A stretch of 6,341 bases of DNA, taken from Patescibacteria group bacterium (lineage in GTDB: Bacteria > Patescibacteriota > Minisyncoccia > Phycocordibacterales > PALSA-1337). This document shows positions 6,187 through 6,341 of the stretch, one piece after another; position 1 is the stretch's first letter; each line of letters starts with the position of its first letter. Where the stretch lies: NCBI GenBank assembly GCA_028871265.1, contig JAGWNR010000040.1, positions 1-6,341 on the forward strand, read 5' to 3'. The notes under the pieces were generated by a model. The model was not told where the DNA came from, made no database searches, and saw only the letters and a program-made list of their open reading frames with translations. Position numbers and translations under genes: made by a program.

Positions 6187-6215
6187 TTGCACCAAAGGCC
6201 TTTTTCCTGTATAGT
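6187..6215 (+). promoter_or_regulatory. Promoter of rpmG
   Basis: TTGCAC (6187-6192) and TATAGT (6210-6215) are exactly 17 bases apart. The start would be near 6222, leaving a leader of about 14 bases without a Shine-Dalgarno. Only 12 bases separate its -35 from that of the divergent gene; they contain the palindrome TAATTAATTA (6176-6185), possibly a shared AT-rich upstream element. Confidence 0.75.
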
Positions 6216-6235
6216 GATCTGACTCAAATAAAACC

Positions 6236-6341
6236 ATGTCACAAGATAAACTAATTCAATTAAAAAATAAGGAGACCGGCGAGGTCTATTGGACGCGCAA
6301 GAACAAGAAGAAAGTAGAGAAAAAAATCGAGCTCAAGAAAT
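6236..6341 (+). CDS. rpmG: Ribosomal protein bL33 (N-terminal part, cut by window end)
   Basis: The first 35 residues are in the window, of about 50-55 usual for the family. bL33 is a small basic protein of the large ribosomal subunit near the E site. The stretch IQLKNKETGEVYWTRKNKK followed by KVEKKIELKK matches the family pattern of a short beta strand, a TGxxY/W-T-xKN turn and the EKxExKK strand that normally leads into FDP. No cysteine occurs in the visible part, where zinc-binding versions carry the first CxxC pair, so this looks like the zinc-free type. The ATG follows a strong promoter after about 14 bases with no Shine-Dalgarno, suggesting initiation on a very short leader. Confidence 0.9.
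   Translation, partial: MSQDKLIQLKNKETGEVYWTRKNKKKVEKKIELKK

Overview
The window looks like a chromosomal segment of a reduced bacterium, most likely a Patescibacteria/CPR (Parcubacteria-like) genome. This is inferred from overall style, not from a marker gene: short intergenic gaps, mostly start codons with no Shine-Dalgarno sequence, compact GAAA/TTCG-loop terminators, a tRNA without encoded CCA and a cysteine-free bL33. The standard code fits: all long genes are full length and end in TAA or TAG.

Layout. Positions 1-62 may hold the tail of an upstream plus-strand gene, followed by a terminator-like hairpin and a 19-bp tandem repeat (172-239). Three plus-strand genes follow: a group I NifS/IscS cysteine desulfurase (310-1497), a membrane-anchored protein with an HtrA/trypsin-like fold whose catalytic His and Ser are replaced (1570-2388), and an 898-residue Hsp100/Clp unfoldase with a ClpB-type middle domain (2488-5184). 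A 353-bp gene-free stretch then carries a perfect 22-bp palindrome, a good promoter and a strongly structured leader running into tRNA-Tyr(GUA) at 5538-5621. After the tRNA, two convergent intrinsic terminators enclose an orphan minus-strand copy of a tRNA 3' end. The right end has a divergent promoter pair driving a small membrane-anchored unknown protein (minus, 5721-6128) and the start of rpmG/bL33 (plus, 6236 onwards, cut by the window end).

How the genes fit together. The Clp protein and the HtrA-like protein are both of protein-quality-control descent, but the latter looks like a pseudoprotease. The cysteine desulfurase supplies sulfur for Fe-S clusters or tRNA thiolation. tRNA-Tyr and bL33 are translation genes. 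clpB, tRNA-Tyr, the small membrane gene and rpmG each appear to have their own promoter, so this is a row of mostly independent units rather than one operon.

The points most worth a second look are the ClpB-type disaggregase with a ClpC/ClpA-like M-G-F tripeptide where ClpP-docking loops sit, the degenerate HtrA-like protein beside it, the tRNA 3'-end fragment between convergent terminators, the folded tRNA-Tyr leader, the 22-bp palindrome and the 19-bp repeat. No complete novel defence or mobile system was found.
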